Source: Plutella xylostella | Lineage: Eukaryota; Arthropoda; Insecta; Lepidoptera; Plutellidae | Assembly (NCBI RefSeq): GCF_932276165.1 | Contig: NC_064002.1 | Location: 1,612,001-1,676,000, forward strand | Direction of reading: 5' to 3' | Length of the DNA stretch: 64,000 nucleotides | Shown here: positions 54,836 through 64,000 of the stretch, one piece after another | Layout of the letters: the number at the start of each line of letters is the position of its first letter | How positions within the stretch are numbered: the stretch's first letter is position 1 | The notes under the pieces: model-generated | The model's database searches: none | Told to the model about the DNA's origin: nothing | Seen by the model: the letters and a program-made list of their open reading frames with translations, nothing else | Program-made: the position numbers and the translations under genes

Positions 54836-56743
54836 ATGTCGAGGATGACGACCCGGAAGGTGCAGAGCCGTGACCTGGAGATCCAGCTGAGGACAGCTTT
54901 GGAGGATCTCAAGGCATCTCGTGACCTCTCAAGCCAACTGATGGCAGAGCGGGAGGACAATGAAAAGGAATTTGATTCCCTTTTAAAAAAGAACTCGGAC
55001 TTAAAGAATGACATAGCTGAAATGGACATCCAATACCAAGACTTGCAAGGCAAATGTGATGAGCTACAGATTGTACTTAGATCATACAAAGAGTGTCAGG
55101 ATTTACATGAAGCTGCCTTGTCTAAGATCTATAGCCTAGAGCAGCAATTGGCTGAAGCACACGCAGAGATCCAGCAAATAAATGAAGCACATGCAAGCGA
55201 GGAAACAGATAAGACAATGGCATTGTACGATGAATTAGTCACCCTACACCCCACCCCTATGCCAACAATAGACCTCACAACTCCAAGAAAATCAACCAAT
55301 ATCACAGGTGCAAACAGGCTTAAAAAATATATTAAAATAAAGAAATATATCAGGAAGTCTGAGCGAGCATTGAAAAAGCATAAGACGCACCTTCCATTGA
55401 CAAAGGATAGAGTGAGACTTCAACTACTGGTGAATAAATATGAACAAGAGATGTCAGACTACAACCAGAAGCTCGCAGACAACAACCAGGAGTGCGAGTT
55501 CAACATTGCCATGCTACAGTCTAGGCTGGCCACACTGAAGTCTGCCCTAGAACAGAGAACTCTGGAATACGAAAACCAGCTGCTGGTGCTGAGTAGTGTG
55601 GGCTTAGTTCGGGTTGAGATGCTGCCGGAGAAGTCTTCACCTGCTGAAGCCACCACCGCATCTCCGGAGGCCACCACCACCACCTCGGAGGCCACAAACA
55701 GCATCCCGCTGGCCACCACTGGACTCTCGGGGACCACCACCATCCTCCCGAGGGCCACCACCACCTCGGAGGCCAAAAACAGCATCCCGCTGGCCACCAC
55801 TGGACTCTCGGGGACCACCACCATCCTCCCAAGGGCCACCACCACCTCGGAGGCCACAAACAGCATCCCGTTGGCCACCACTGGACTCTCGGGGATCACC
55901 ACCAGACTCTCGGGGACCACCACCATCCTCCCGAGGGCCACCACCATCCTCCCGAGGGCCACCACCAGCCTCCCGACGGCCACGCCATCCTCAAGGGTCA
56001 TCCAGAGTAAATCGGCTACAGCAGATGTTTTTCCGACCTCCAATAATAAATTACATAGGATACCCACCTATGCTCAGGCAGCTAGTAGAATAGTAGGTAA
56101 TAAGCAGTTACCTAAGATGTCACCCACTTACTTGACAAGGCTTACTACTGATACAAGTAGTAGCAGTTCAGCCAAGGATTACAGCACAGTTGTATACTCC
56201 GATAGGCTTGGCAAGGATTTCGGGCACATGTTGGGTAATCATGTAACTGGAAATGTTGTTAATCATTGTTACCCAGAACTTTCATTCGCACAAATAGTAC
56301 AACTGATTTCAGAGAGGTCGTACACCGAAAAAACTACTATATTAATTATGGTGGGAAATAGTTTAGGTGTGTCAAATTCTGATATAAATAGAAGTTTTGC
56401 TATATTAGAAAGCATTCCTGCAAAACATATATTTGTTTGTGCATTTCCTTATTCTTGCACACTGCCTGACAAATACAATTATATGACATGTAGCCTAAAT
56501 AAAAATATGTACAATGCGTGTTATAAATCTGACTGTATCAATTTCTTTGATACTAATTTGTATGTAGATAATTTTAAGTTGACCTGGGACAGTTTATTTC
56601 TGTCCTTAAATCAGAAACGACGTTTATCTACAGAAGTAGCTCCTCTTATTAACTCAGTTATAAGCATTATAACGAAGAAAACTTGTGTCCCTATTGACAC
56701 CGTCAGTAGTAATACTGAAAATAGTACAGTAGATTTAAATTAG
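54836..56743 (+). CDS. LINE ORF1: coiled-coil, Thr-rich and esterase-like protein
   Basis: 635 residues from the ATG at 54836 (the longer frame would need GTG). Residues 1-110 and about 180-260 are heptad-rich coiled coils, suited to self-assembly and RNA binding; a basic patch (KKYIKIKKYIRKSERALKKH) lies near 165. Residues about 267-390 are Thr/Pro-rich, with three tandem 27-residue units around SEATNSIPLATTGLSG. The last part, with STVVYSDRLGKDFGHML and ILIMVGNSLGVS, resembles the SGNH-type esterase domain found in CR1 ORF1 proteins. The usual GDS and GxND blocks are altered, so activity is doubtful. The stop TAG is at 56741-56743. Shadow frames on both strands across the Thr-rich repeats are not genes. 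Confidence 0.88.
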   Translation: MSRMTTRKVQSRDLEIQLRTALEDLKASRDLSSQLMAEREDNEKEFDSLLKKNSDLKNDIAEMDIQYQDLQGKCDELQIVLRSYKECQDLHEAALSKIYSLEQQLAEAHAEIQQINEAHASEETDKTMALYDELVTLHPTPMPTIDLTTPRKSTNITGANRLKKYIKIKKYIRKSERALKKHKTHLPLTKDRVRLQLLVNKYEQEMSDYNQKLADNNQECEFNIAMLQSRLATLKSALEQRTLEYENQLLVLSSVGLVRVEMLPEKSSPAEATTASPEATTTTSEATNSIPLATTGLSGTTTILPRATTTSEAKNSIPLATTGLSGTTTILPRATTTSEATNSIPLATTGLSGITTRLSGTTTILPRATTILPRATTSLPTATPSSRVIQSKSATADVFPTSNNKLHRIPTYAQAASRIVGNKQLPKMSPTYLTRLTTDTSSSSSAKDYSTVVYSDRLGKDFGHMLGNHVTGNVVNHCYPELSFAQIVQLISERSYTEKTTILIMVGNSLGVSNSDINRSFAILESIPAKHIFVCAFPYSCTLPDKYNYMTCSLNKNMYNACYKSDCINFFDTNLYVDNFKLTWDSLFLSLNQKRRLSTEVAPLINSVISIITKKTCVPIDTVSSNTENSTVDLN

Positions 56744-56809
56744 ATTTTCAGACAACGGGAGAGCATCATAGCGTTGATATAAAGATTGATTCAGTTCACT
56801 GCTCTCTCG
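56734..56809 (+). promoter_or_regulatory. candidate -1 frameshift signal between ORF1 and ORF2
   Basis: T TTA AAT (56734-56740) is a canonical X XXY YYZ slippery heptamer in the ORF1 frame, directly before its TAG stop. The -1 frame is open from here into ORF2. Fifteen bases downstream CGGGAGAGCA (56756-56765) can pair over 10 bp, with one G-U, with TGCTCTCTCG (56800-56809) around a 34-base loop. ORF2 has no ATG before its endonuclease domain. Together these support programmed -1 frameshifting; it is inferred, not shown. Confidence 0.65.
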
Positions 56810-59670
56810 GCTCAAAACTATCGAAGGACAAGACATTTAAGAATGAATTTAAATTGGTACATCAGAATATTCAGAGTATTTCTTCTAAATTGTTAGAAAT
56901 AGAACTATTTTTGGAAAAATTTAACATTGATTGTTTATGTATCACAGAACATTGGTTAGACGAGAATAAAATGATGTTCCAATTAAAAAATTACAAACTT
57001 ATAAGCTGTTTTAACAGAAATATCAACGAGCATGGTGGGTCACTTATATTTCTTAAAGAAAATTGTAAATGTAAAGAACGAAAGGATATAGTTGCTCTTT
57101 CTGTTAAACACCATATAGAAATTTCATGTGCAGAGCTTAATAAGTATATAATAGTATGTACCTACAGGCCACCTACTGGTGATTTTATTACCTTTGAGAC
57201 TGTCATGGAGGATGTTCTAAGGTTAGCTTCCAATAGTAAAAAGGAAGTAATAGTGTGTGGTGACTTTAATGTTGACCTATTAGGTGACTCTCCTAATAGG
57301 TCGAAATTGTTGTTACTTTTTAAATCATTTAATCTTTTTAATGTTTTTCTGGAACCAACTAGAATTACACCCACGTCAGCCACTTGTCTAGATAACATAT
57401 TCTGTAACTGTGAGTTTAAAGACAGTAGTGTGATAAATTGCCTGAGGTCAGACCACAGTGGGCAGACCATTACCTTAGTAAACACTGACAAGACAAATAA
57501 AACTAAGGTGAGATGCAGACCGATTACTACAAAGAAAATTGACAATTACTTGAAGAAACTAGACGAAAAACTTCCGAATGTTAAATTAGATTGCAATTCT
57601 AATGAGATGTATAGTAACTTGTTTAAGATAATAGCTGATGAGTTTGAGAGTAATTTTGAAACGAAGGAAGTTTTGATTGACAATAAAATTAAATTTTGTG
57701 ACTGGGCTACAGAGGGTATTCGCAAAAGCAGGGCGACATTATATGATCTGTATGAGATGAAAACATTCATACTCCGACCTGACTTTCAATCTTATGTGAA
57801 GAAATATAGCAAGATGTATAAATGTGTCTGTCACTGTGCGAAGACAATTTTTATTAATAACAAGATTAAAGACTCTGCTAACAAATCTAAGGCCGTTTGG
57901 ACTATTATTAATAACGAAACGGGGAAGAATCGAACACGCGAGACAAATTTATCTTTGAAGGTAGGCAATGACATTATAACATCGAATGATGCGGTGGCGA
58001 GGGTCTTTGAAGAGTTTTTTACGAACATTCCTTTAGAGACTACGTGTAACCTAGATTCTTCGGCTGCAGCAGCTGAAACCCTGACGAAGGAGAACGCACC
58101 TTCAACCGATAAGGAATTTAAATTCAGATATATTAATACATTAACTATTATAAAAACATTTAAGTCATTAAATATGAAGAAAACTGAAGACTTGTGGGGA
58201 ATGTCAGTTAAATTTGTTCTTTCTATTATTAATAAAATCGCCCCAATTTTGGCTAACATCTTTAATAAATGTATCGCTGAAGGTGTGTTCCCAGATCTTA
58301 TGAAATTTAGTAAAATTATACCTCTGTTCAAAAGTGGGGATATGGAGGACCCTGCAAATTTCAGGCCTGTCTCGGTTCTTCCAGTTTTGAGTAAAATATT
58401 TGAGAGGGTCATACTCAGTCAGATGCTTTTGCATTTCAATGATGCTCGATTGTTTCATAGCCAGCAGTATGGTTTTACAAAAGGCAAATCAACAGCCGAT
58501 GCCGGTACTGCGTTGATTAAGCACATATTTGACGCCTGGGAAGACCATCACGATGCTATTGGAGTCTTCTGTGATCTGTCGAAGGCGTTTGATTGTGTAG
58601 ACCATCAGACTTTAATTTCGAAACTTAGATACTATGGAATAGGAGGAAAGGCTTTAGATTTGATATCTTCATATTTAGACAAGAGACAACAAAGGGTCGA
58701 TATTAACAATACTAAATCACAGGGGGCTCATGTAAAAATAGGCGTCCCTCAAGGATCTATTCTAGGACCATTTTTATTCCTCATTTATATTAATGACTTG
58801 CCTTTTATGGTTGAAAAATTGACTAATATAGTTTTATTTGCTGACGATACTTCTTTGCTTTTTAAAGTTAAAAGAAGAGAAAATAATTTTAATGAAATTA
58901 ATTCAATTCTATCTGACATACACGATTGGTTTACCGTTAATAATCTTTTATTGAATTCTAAGAAAACGAAATGTATTAAATTTACACTGCCGAATGTTAG
59001 ACAATGCGATACTAACATTATTCTAGATGGGAATAAATTGGACCTAGTTAATGATACTGTCTTTCTTGGGATGACTATAGATTCAAAGTTACAGTGGGGA
59101 CCTCACATTGAAAAATTGTCTGGAAGGTTGAGCTCCGCAGCTTTTGCTGTACGGAAAATTAGACAGCTGACCGACGTTGAAACCGCCAGATTAGTTTACT
59201 TTAGTTATTTCCACAGCTTATTATCGTATGGCATTTTGCTTTGGGGTAGAGCAGCTGATATTGAAACTATATTTGTATTACAGAAAAGAGCCATCCGCTC
59301 TATATACAAACTTGGTTCCAGGGATTCATTGAGAGAACTATTTAAAGAAATTAACATCCTTACAGTTCCATGTCAGTTCATTTTTTCCAATTTAATGTAT
59401 GTACGAAAGAATATTTCAACTTTTGATACAATTGGCAGTAATCATGACATTAATACTAGGAACAAGCATAAGCTGGCTTTTCCAGCGATGCGTCTGGCGA
59501 AAGTTAATAAATCGTTTTTAGGGTACTGTATTAAATTTTATAATAAGCTTCCAGCAGAAGTTGCTCAAATGCCAGAGAATAAGTTTAAGTGTTACATTAA
59601 AGAGAAACTCAGTAAAAAAGCTTATTATAAAATTGATGATTACTTAGAGGATGTTAATGCATGGCTGTGA
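56743..59670 (+). CDS. LINE ORF2: endonuclease and reverse transcriptase
   Basis: An open frame continuous in the -1 phase from the ORF1 stop to 59670. The part from 56854 alone is 938 codons, and no ATG precedes the first domain. The apurinic-type endonuclease is recognisable by HQNIQSI, CITEHWLDE, CTYRPPTGD, VCGDFNVDLLGD and LRSDHSG. Reverse transcriptase follows, with NFRPVSVLPVLSKIFERV (about residue 500 counted from 56854), FCDLSKAFDCVDH, GVPQGSILGPFLFLIYIND and catalytic FADDTSLL (about 660). A C-terminal region with LLSYGILLWGRA and KRAIRSIY is typical of CR1/Jockey elements. It would nick the target and prime reverse transcription there. There are no internal stops. Confidence 0.93.
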   Translation, partial: DFQTTGEHHSVDIKIDSVHCSLGSKLSKDKTFKNEFKLVHQNIQSISSKLLEIELFLEKFNIDCLCITEHWLDENKMMFQLKNYKLISCFNRNINEHGGSLIFLKENCKCKERKDIVALSVKHHIEISCAELNKYIIVCTYRPPTGDFITFETVMEDVLRLASNSKKEVIVCGDFNVDLLGDSPNRSKLLLLFKSFNLFNVFLEPTRITPTSATCLDNIFCNCEFKDSSVINCLRSDHSGQTITLVNTDKTNKTKVRCRPITTKKIDNYLKKLDEKLPNVKLDCNSNEMYSNLFKIIADEFESNFETKEVLIDNKIKFCDWATEGIRKSRATLYDLYEMKTFILRPDFQSYVKKYSKMYKCVCHCAKTIFINNKIKDSANKSKAVWTIINNETGKNRTRETNLSLKVGNDIITSNDAVARVFEEFFTNIPLETTCNLDSSAAAAETLTKENAPSTDKEFKFRYINTLTIIKTFKSLNMKKTEDLWGMSVKFVLSIINKIAPILANIFNKCIAEGVFPDLMKFSKIIPLFKSGDMEDPANFRPVSVLPVLSKIFERVILSQMLLHFNDARLFHSQQYGFTKGKSTADAGTALIKHIFDAWEDHHDAIGVFCDLSKAFDCVDHQTLISKLRYYGIGGKALDLISSYLDKRQQRVDINNTKSQGAHVKIGVPQGSILGPFLFLIYINDLPFMVEKLTNIVLFADDTSLLFKVKRRENNFNEINSILSDIHDWFTVNNLLLNSKKTKCIKFTLPNVRQCDTNIILDGNKLDLVNDTVFLGMTIDSKLQWGPHIEKLSGRLSSAAFAVRKIRQLTDVETARLVYFSYFHSLLSYGILLWGRAADIETIFVLQKRAIRSIYKLGSRDSLRELFKEINILTVPCQFIFSNLMYVRKNISTFDTIGSNHDINTRNKHKLAFPAMRLAKVNKSFLGYCIKFYNKLPAEVAQMPENKFKCYIKEKLSKKAYYKIDDYLEDVNAWL

Positions 59671-59925
59671 TAAGTAGTTAGCTCTGCTCATATTATTATA
59701 ATAATAATTATTAAGCTTATATGTATTGTATACCAACTAGTTTTAAGTCTTTTTTTGAAAAGATGGCTCAGGAGTTTCTTGCCTCCGTTCTTCTCCTTAG
59801 ACAGAAAGAGCCCCCCCTTATCCGAACGGAGAGTAATTTGTAAAAATTGACGTTCATCAGAAAATTTTATATTTGTACGATGAATAAAAAATTTTGAGTT
59901 TGAGTTTTGAGTTTGATACACAGCA
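59671..59925 (+). other. LINE 3' UTR and hexamer tail
   Basis: Shared with the truncated copy at 39971-40312. It ends with TTTTGAGTTTGAGTTTTGAG; the tail units are TTTGAG-like and serve the reverse transcriptase in place of poly(A). Confidence 0.8.
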
Positions 59926-59942
59926 CGTTAAACTCGGTGGGC

Positions 59943-59977
59943 GGTAAACTGTTTGCCGACTGGAGACTCAGGCTAAG
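59943..59977 (-). repeat. inverted partner of the sequence at 42816-42850
   Basis: On the minus strand it reads CTTAGCCTGAGTCTCCAGTC followed by GGCAAACAGT. This matches CTTAGGCTGCGTCTCCAGTT, AACAAACAGT at 42816 and 47150 in about 24 of 30 positions. The two could be the termini of an older DNA element into which the LINE inserted. Confidence 0.5.
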
Positions 59978-60589
59978 ACTGCATTCTCGTGGGTAATTTG
60001 AGACTCTGTGTGTCATTCTCTTTGAAGCCTTTAGCTTTGGTGAAGCGCAGTTTTCTGAAATAGCAGTTCCGCTTTGTATTTCTTAGCTTGATGAAGTATA
60101 GTTTCAACAGCTTTGAATGGTTCAAAATGTATAATTTTAGTAAACATTATGTTGCCGCTATACGGGTTCGTTATCGAAGTAGATCAACGTCACTATATCG
60201 CTATTCGCCATGTCGCATGACCACGTGTAGCGGCCGCTGAAACTATTTTGAATTTAATATATGACACATAATTGCAATAAGTAGAGGTATAATAATATAT
60301 TAGGTATGTTCTTACTTAAGTATTTATAAAATGGACCTGAAACGGGTTCTTAGTACCTTTTATACCTACCTTATACTACTTTAATATTCATTAAAACGTA
60401 ACATGGCTTAAGAAAATGTGGTCTGTAAACTCCTTGCATTTAATTAATTAAGCAAGTCATCTATTTTGCATTCAATTTTTACCCCGAGCTTGGAAGGCTG
60501 CACTCAACCTAAATAAAAAATGTGACTTTCTATTTACAAGCAGGAAAAACTTAGTATACCTACGATTTAAATACTCTCTATTTTCTTAT
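59978..60589. other. no gene recognised
   Basis: Non-coding flank to the right of the LINE. Confidence 0.4.
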
Positions 60590-60906
60590 CATATTCGATA
60601 ACAAACACAAGAGCTAACAAGGCTTTGTCATCGTAGTTTTTTTGTTAGTCAAATTAACGTTAGCATCGCAAACTTACTTTGACAACGATTTTTGGATTCA
60701 AAATGTGTTAAATATGACACTAATTATTACTTCGAATGTTATTGCGTTTTTATTTCGCGATAGGGCCCCAGCTCAGGCTGTTTTTAACAGCATGCGGAGT
60801 TGATCACGCACGCGGATTTGCCTCGCACGCGTTCATACAAGTATTCAATCCACATCGACATCCCGCGAGCGTAATGAAATCCGCATGCTGTTAAAATCAG
60901 CCTCAG
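60590..60906. repeat. GATAGGGCCCC repeat joined to an inverted-repeat element
   Basis: 60590-60770 is the relative of 38040-38355. From 60772, CTCAGGCTGTTTTTAACAGC ATGCGGA is mirrored by TCCGCATGCTGTTAAAATCAG CCTCAG ending at 60906 (about 27-bp arms), a short MITE-like hairpin. Confidence 0.6.
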
Positions 60907-62021
60907 GCCTAGATGTTTCGATTGTTTAAATTTTATGACGTATTAAAATGTTTTCTCTCTTTCTTTCAGTAGCTAACAGCCCAGGGTGCGCTGAAAAATT
61001 ATCAGGAACGGTGATACGTCACTCAGGGAGCCTTCATTCCGGCACCCCCTAAGGTATTATAAATAACAAATGCATTTATTATTTTCACCTTTCATATGAA
61101 AATTCCCGAACGGAGCGCAACGCATCCATCACGTTCAGTATTGAAATCAATCAGTGTCGACAATAAATTATTTCCACCCACCGCGCGCAGCGGAGCTTTG
61201 TGCGAGCTTAGATTAACAATATGCGAATAAGATGGAGTGTTATGACAAATGAAACGTCTCGTAACACCATACATCCACCGCTGAGCTTTTATTTTGAATT
61301 AGTTCGGTTATTTGTGACTTTATTCATTGGTACAATACTTATCATTGGGTTTAATTTTATAAAGGTTTGACAGTAAACAAAACGCGGACAGTGTTTTGCT
61401 TAGTTTTTGTATGTGACACAGCATCTTGTCCGTATATTGTTAATCTAAGACCGGCACCACGCCGCGCAGCTTTGTGCGAGCAATCTTACAGCAAGCGCGT
61501 GAGTTAAGGTGTAGTCTGAATTAATCATGAGCTACGCTTTTCAAAATGTATTTTCGGTGTAAGTAAGTAGGTAAGTTCGGCGTGTTGTTTTAGTAAATTT
61601 ACCAATGACGGGTGTTACGGTGTTGGTTACTAGATAATCGTGGTTTCTAGCTATTAGTAATCAATTTCTGACTTTTCATTTGAAAAATAACAGTAATGAA
61701 ATACTACAACAATATAATTTGAAACTGATGATTTTTCATGCGCCTATCTATAAGTCTATATCCAAAACTTCTTATTACTAAAACGATGGTTGTTTAATCT
61801 TTAATTAAAATGACAATTTGTATAAGTACCTAATCACATTTTTTCCGTGGATATGCTAGACAATGAGTTATTATATTATGAGAGTTTTTGCTAAGCTGAG
61901 ATTAGATAGGTGGCACTATTAAGTATAGGTAATTAGAAGATCGTTGTTCCATTGTAGTAAGTAATTGCTAATCCGTCATAGACTTGCGTGATCGATGGAT
62001 ATAAAAATAATAATTAAAAAA
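60907..62021. other. no gene recognised
   Basis: Non-coding, presumably intron or intergenic relative to the exon at 63318. Confidence 0.4.
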
Positions 62022-62520
62022 ATTAAAAAACCGACTTCAAAAAACCACTATTTTAATAATTTTTAATTTTTAATCAAAAGTAAGATACAAATGATACCAA
62101 AAAGTCCTACTAATCAATACGAATCATTCAAGCCTAAACACGAGGTAGTTGCTATATACCGTTGAGGAGTTCCCTTGACTGCCTTCCGTTTCCATCATCA
62201 GATCAGCTCAAGGTCACCATCATATTTTTTTGTTAAAAGAACTATATTTACGTTCTAAATTTCATTAGAATCGGTTACTAGGTGCCCAAAATGGAAATTC
62301 ATACCCTGTTTTTACCCCTTTACCCACCCTTGGGGGTGAACTAAAATTCTGAAAAAAAAATGGGACCACCTGGGAGCTCAATGCAATACAACAAAAAAAG
62401 AATTTTCAAAATCGGTCCATAAACGGCGGAGTAATCGGTGAACATACATAAAAAAAAATATAAAAAAAAAAAGATCCCGACGAATTGAGAACCTCCTCCT
62501 TTTTTTGAAGTCGGTTAAAA
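62022..62520. mobile_element. AACCGACTTC-ended repeat
   Basis: Starts AAAAAACCGACTTCAAAAAA and ends with the inverse TTTTTTGAAGTCGGTTAAAA. The interior has AAGAATTTTCAAAATCGGTC and GGAGTAATCGGTGAACATAC. It is a very widespread lepidopteran repeat; a fragment is at 39472-39517. Confidence 0.75.
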
Positions 62521-63317
62521 AGGTTTTTTACGTGATGTTTTGTTTTTATTTTTTTCCAAAAATCTTGTTTTGTTTAAATAAATATTTAAATTTTATAAAA
62601 ATTTGGCCAGTTCTTATTGAAAATAATACTTAAGTTTATTGATAAGCTTATTGTAAAACTGTTTGTGTGTATGTACTGGTACAGTTATACATAAGTATAT
62701 GAATAATTTTGGTAGTGAAATTTTATCCCAGTAAAATGTACAAAAAATTTAATTATAAAAATCCAATAAAGATACCTTTACGGTGATATTAAATCGTTCG
62801 TTTGAAATGAAAATAGCCGCAAACTGATCCTGACCAAATGAAGAATTTTTAATAAAATAAGAGTGGAAATCCCTTTTTATTTTTAGTGCTAAAGTAATAA
62901 CTCCTTTGAGATATAACCTCAAAGTTTTTATAACTAATTAATCCCTAGGTAATGAAAAGGCGTGTTGAGAGGCAATTAAACTAATTACTAACAGATTACT
63001 GACATCTCGCTGTTGTTTTACTATTGTGACGTGCTTTATAAAGAAACGTAGGTATAATACATCGATAAGCCAAGATTTCGTACTACTTACCAACCGCTAG
63101 AGTTAAAATGCAAAGAAAACAAAATGGTATAAAAAAGAAGTTTATCAAAACATAACATTATAAAAACTACTGACCTAAAATGATGGCTCTTCAGAGCTTA
63201 TGTCCCGCATCAAAAACATAACCCTTTAATCGATAGAAAAGAAAAACATTTAATTGGTTAAAATCATACAGTTGAAAACACGGCCGTCGTATTTCAACTA
63301 CAAAGTTTAAAACTCAC
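62521..63317. other. intron-like, no gene
   Basis: AT-rich sequence immediately downstream (minus strand) of the splice donor at 63317; probably intron. Confidence 0.45.
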
Positions 63318-63735
63318 CGAACATTCGCGAGCGTGTGCCGCCGACTCTTCAGATACCGTCCATGATACTTCTGCAGCTCCCCGATGCTGCCCTGCTCCGC
63401 CTGCATCCTGGGCAGCGGCAGCGCCAACTCCTCAACCCCTTCTGGAGACGCGCTCACCGCCCCGGACCCTCGCTTCCTACTCTTATACTTTCTCGCCGCC
63501 GACGACACGCATATCTTCACCGAAGACGGACTTCCAAAGCTGTACTTTTTGCCCGAACTCCTGGATGAAGTAAAGACGGTATCGGTGGAGCTTTTAGTGG
63601 ACTTGTAGGAGGGGGTGAGGGTGGCGTCTGTGGCGTCTTCTAGTGGCCAGTCGGAGTCGTCTTCCTCCTCGATGCCGGGCAGCGGGGACTGCTGACCGAG
63701 CGGCCGCGGGGAGTTCACCACTGGTTCTGGGGCCA
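63318..63735 (-). CDS. internal exon of an unidentified host gene
   Basis: A 418-bp exon on the minus strand. The acceptor is TGTTCCAG|TG with a pyrimidine-rich lead, and the donor is TTCG|GTGAGT. The phase is split codons at both ends (two bases at the start, two at the end), giving 138 full codons. The peptide is Ser/Pro/Glu-rich and probably disordered: an acidic EEEDDSDW patch, a Ser/Lys-rich middle (ARKYKSRKRGSG), and a C-terminal GRYLKSRRHTLANV with a basophilic kinase-type RRxT site. The RYL..RRHT words loosely recall the C-terminal part of salt-inducible kinases, but this is weak. The rest of the gene extends beyond the window or across long introns. The codon bias is more GC-rich than its surroundings. 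Confidence 0.7.
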
Positions 63736-64000
63736 CTGGAACAGAGGTCAGAGGTTTAGGTTAAGTGGGGTTGTAAAAAAGGGAAGTAATAAAAAGCTTT
63801 GTGTTTTTTAGTACTTATAAGTAATTTTGTAATATACCTTATGTCGTGAGTTGTTCAACTATTTGCTTGTCTCTTAGTCTTATTGCTTATAGCCACGTGC
63901 CTACCGATTTATATACAGTTATCTTAGGAATAATTTGACAGTATCACAACTATTCGGCAGATAACTTTTATCTCGCCATTCCGCAAGAAAACACAAATTA
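63736..64000. other. upstream intron sequence
   Basis: Sequence before the splice acceptor on the minus strand; nothing coding was seen. Confidence 0.45.

Larger units (their letters stand above)
54245..59925 (+). mobile_element. full-length CR1-type non-LTR retrotransposon (LINE)
   Basis: About 5.7 kb: 5' UTR (about 590 bp, boundary with the host not certain), ORF1, an overlapping ORF2 in the -1 frame, a 255-bp 3' UTR and a short TTTGAG-type tail. The non-poly(A) tail, esterase-like ORF1 and apurinic-type endonuclease with reverse transcriptase fit the CR1/Jockey group. Both frames are intact. No obvious target duplication was found, which is usual for CR1. Confidence 0.92.

Overview
The window is eukaryotic. 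It looks like nuclear DNA of a moth or butterfly (Lepidoptera): AT-rich and intron-bearing, with very few host coding segments in a dense field of nested transposable elements. The repeat families are ones typical of lepidopteran genomes: tRNA-headed SINEs with a perfect B box, LINE 3' ends with simple-repeat tails, (CAGA)n-associated repeats, and elements ending in a CCGACTTCAAAAA motif. No bacterial-type operons, CRISPR arrays or replication origins are present. The species cannot be named from the sequence.

Host genes are sparse. One intronless astacin-type secreted metalloprotease lies at 19598-20479 (minus strand) with a well-placed TATA box and GATA sites upstream. One internal exon with clean splice signals lies at 63318-63735 (minus). 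A THAP-type zinc-finger exon fragment is at 3168-3271, and a broken Harbinger transposase start is at 2083-2271.

Left part (1-22 kb): a defective mag-like Ty3/gypsy element (3884-7427, minus) has 113-bp LTRs and an AATAG target duplication. It has an amber codon in gag and lacks most of its reverse transcriptase. Beyond it are SINEs, MITEs, a 52-bp perfect inverted repeat at 9241-9385 and LINE tails.

Middle (22-41 kb): a complete, apparently young Ty3/gypsy element (22274-27798) has 273-bp LTRs that read as identical, a TAAA target duplication, a tRNA-Pro-type primer binding site and one 1326-codon gag-pol frame. It is followed by two foldback-like elements (28110-29326 and 29814-30570). These share a GC-rich core but have unrelated inverted arms, both built of degenerate units with a 15-16 bp period. 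The second is flanked by a 9-10 bp target duplication. This is the best candidate here for an undescribed element family.

Right part (41-60 kb): a 4.3-kb tandem duplication (41721-46054 and 46055 onward) carries the 5' half of a CR1-type LINE. The second copy was later hit by an intact BEL/Pao retrotransposon (48121-54239, 115-bp LTRs, GGGAG duplication), and the first copy preserves the empty site. The full-length LINE (about 54245-59925) encodes ORF1 and an endonuclease/reverse-transcriptase ORF2. ORF2 lies in the -1 frame, directly after a U UUA AAU slippery heptamer next to the ORF1 stop, with a 10-bp stem just downstream. That suggests programmed -1 frameshifting. The remaining 4 kb is repeats and intron-like DNA up to the terminal exon.

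All coordinates, identities and motifs were read by eye; no database search was run.
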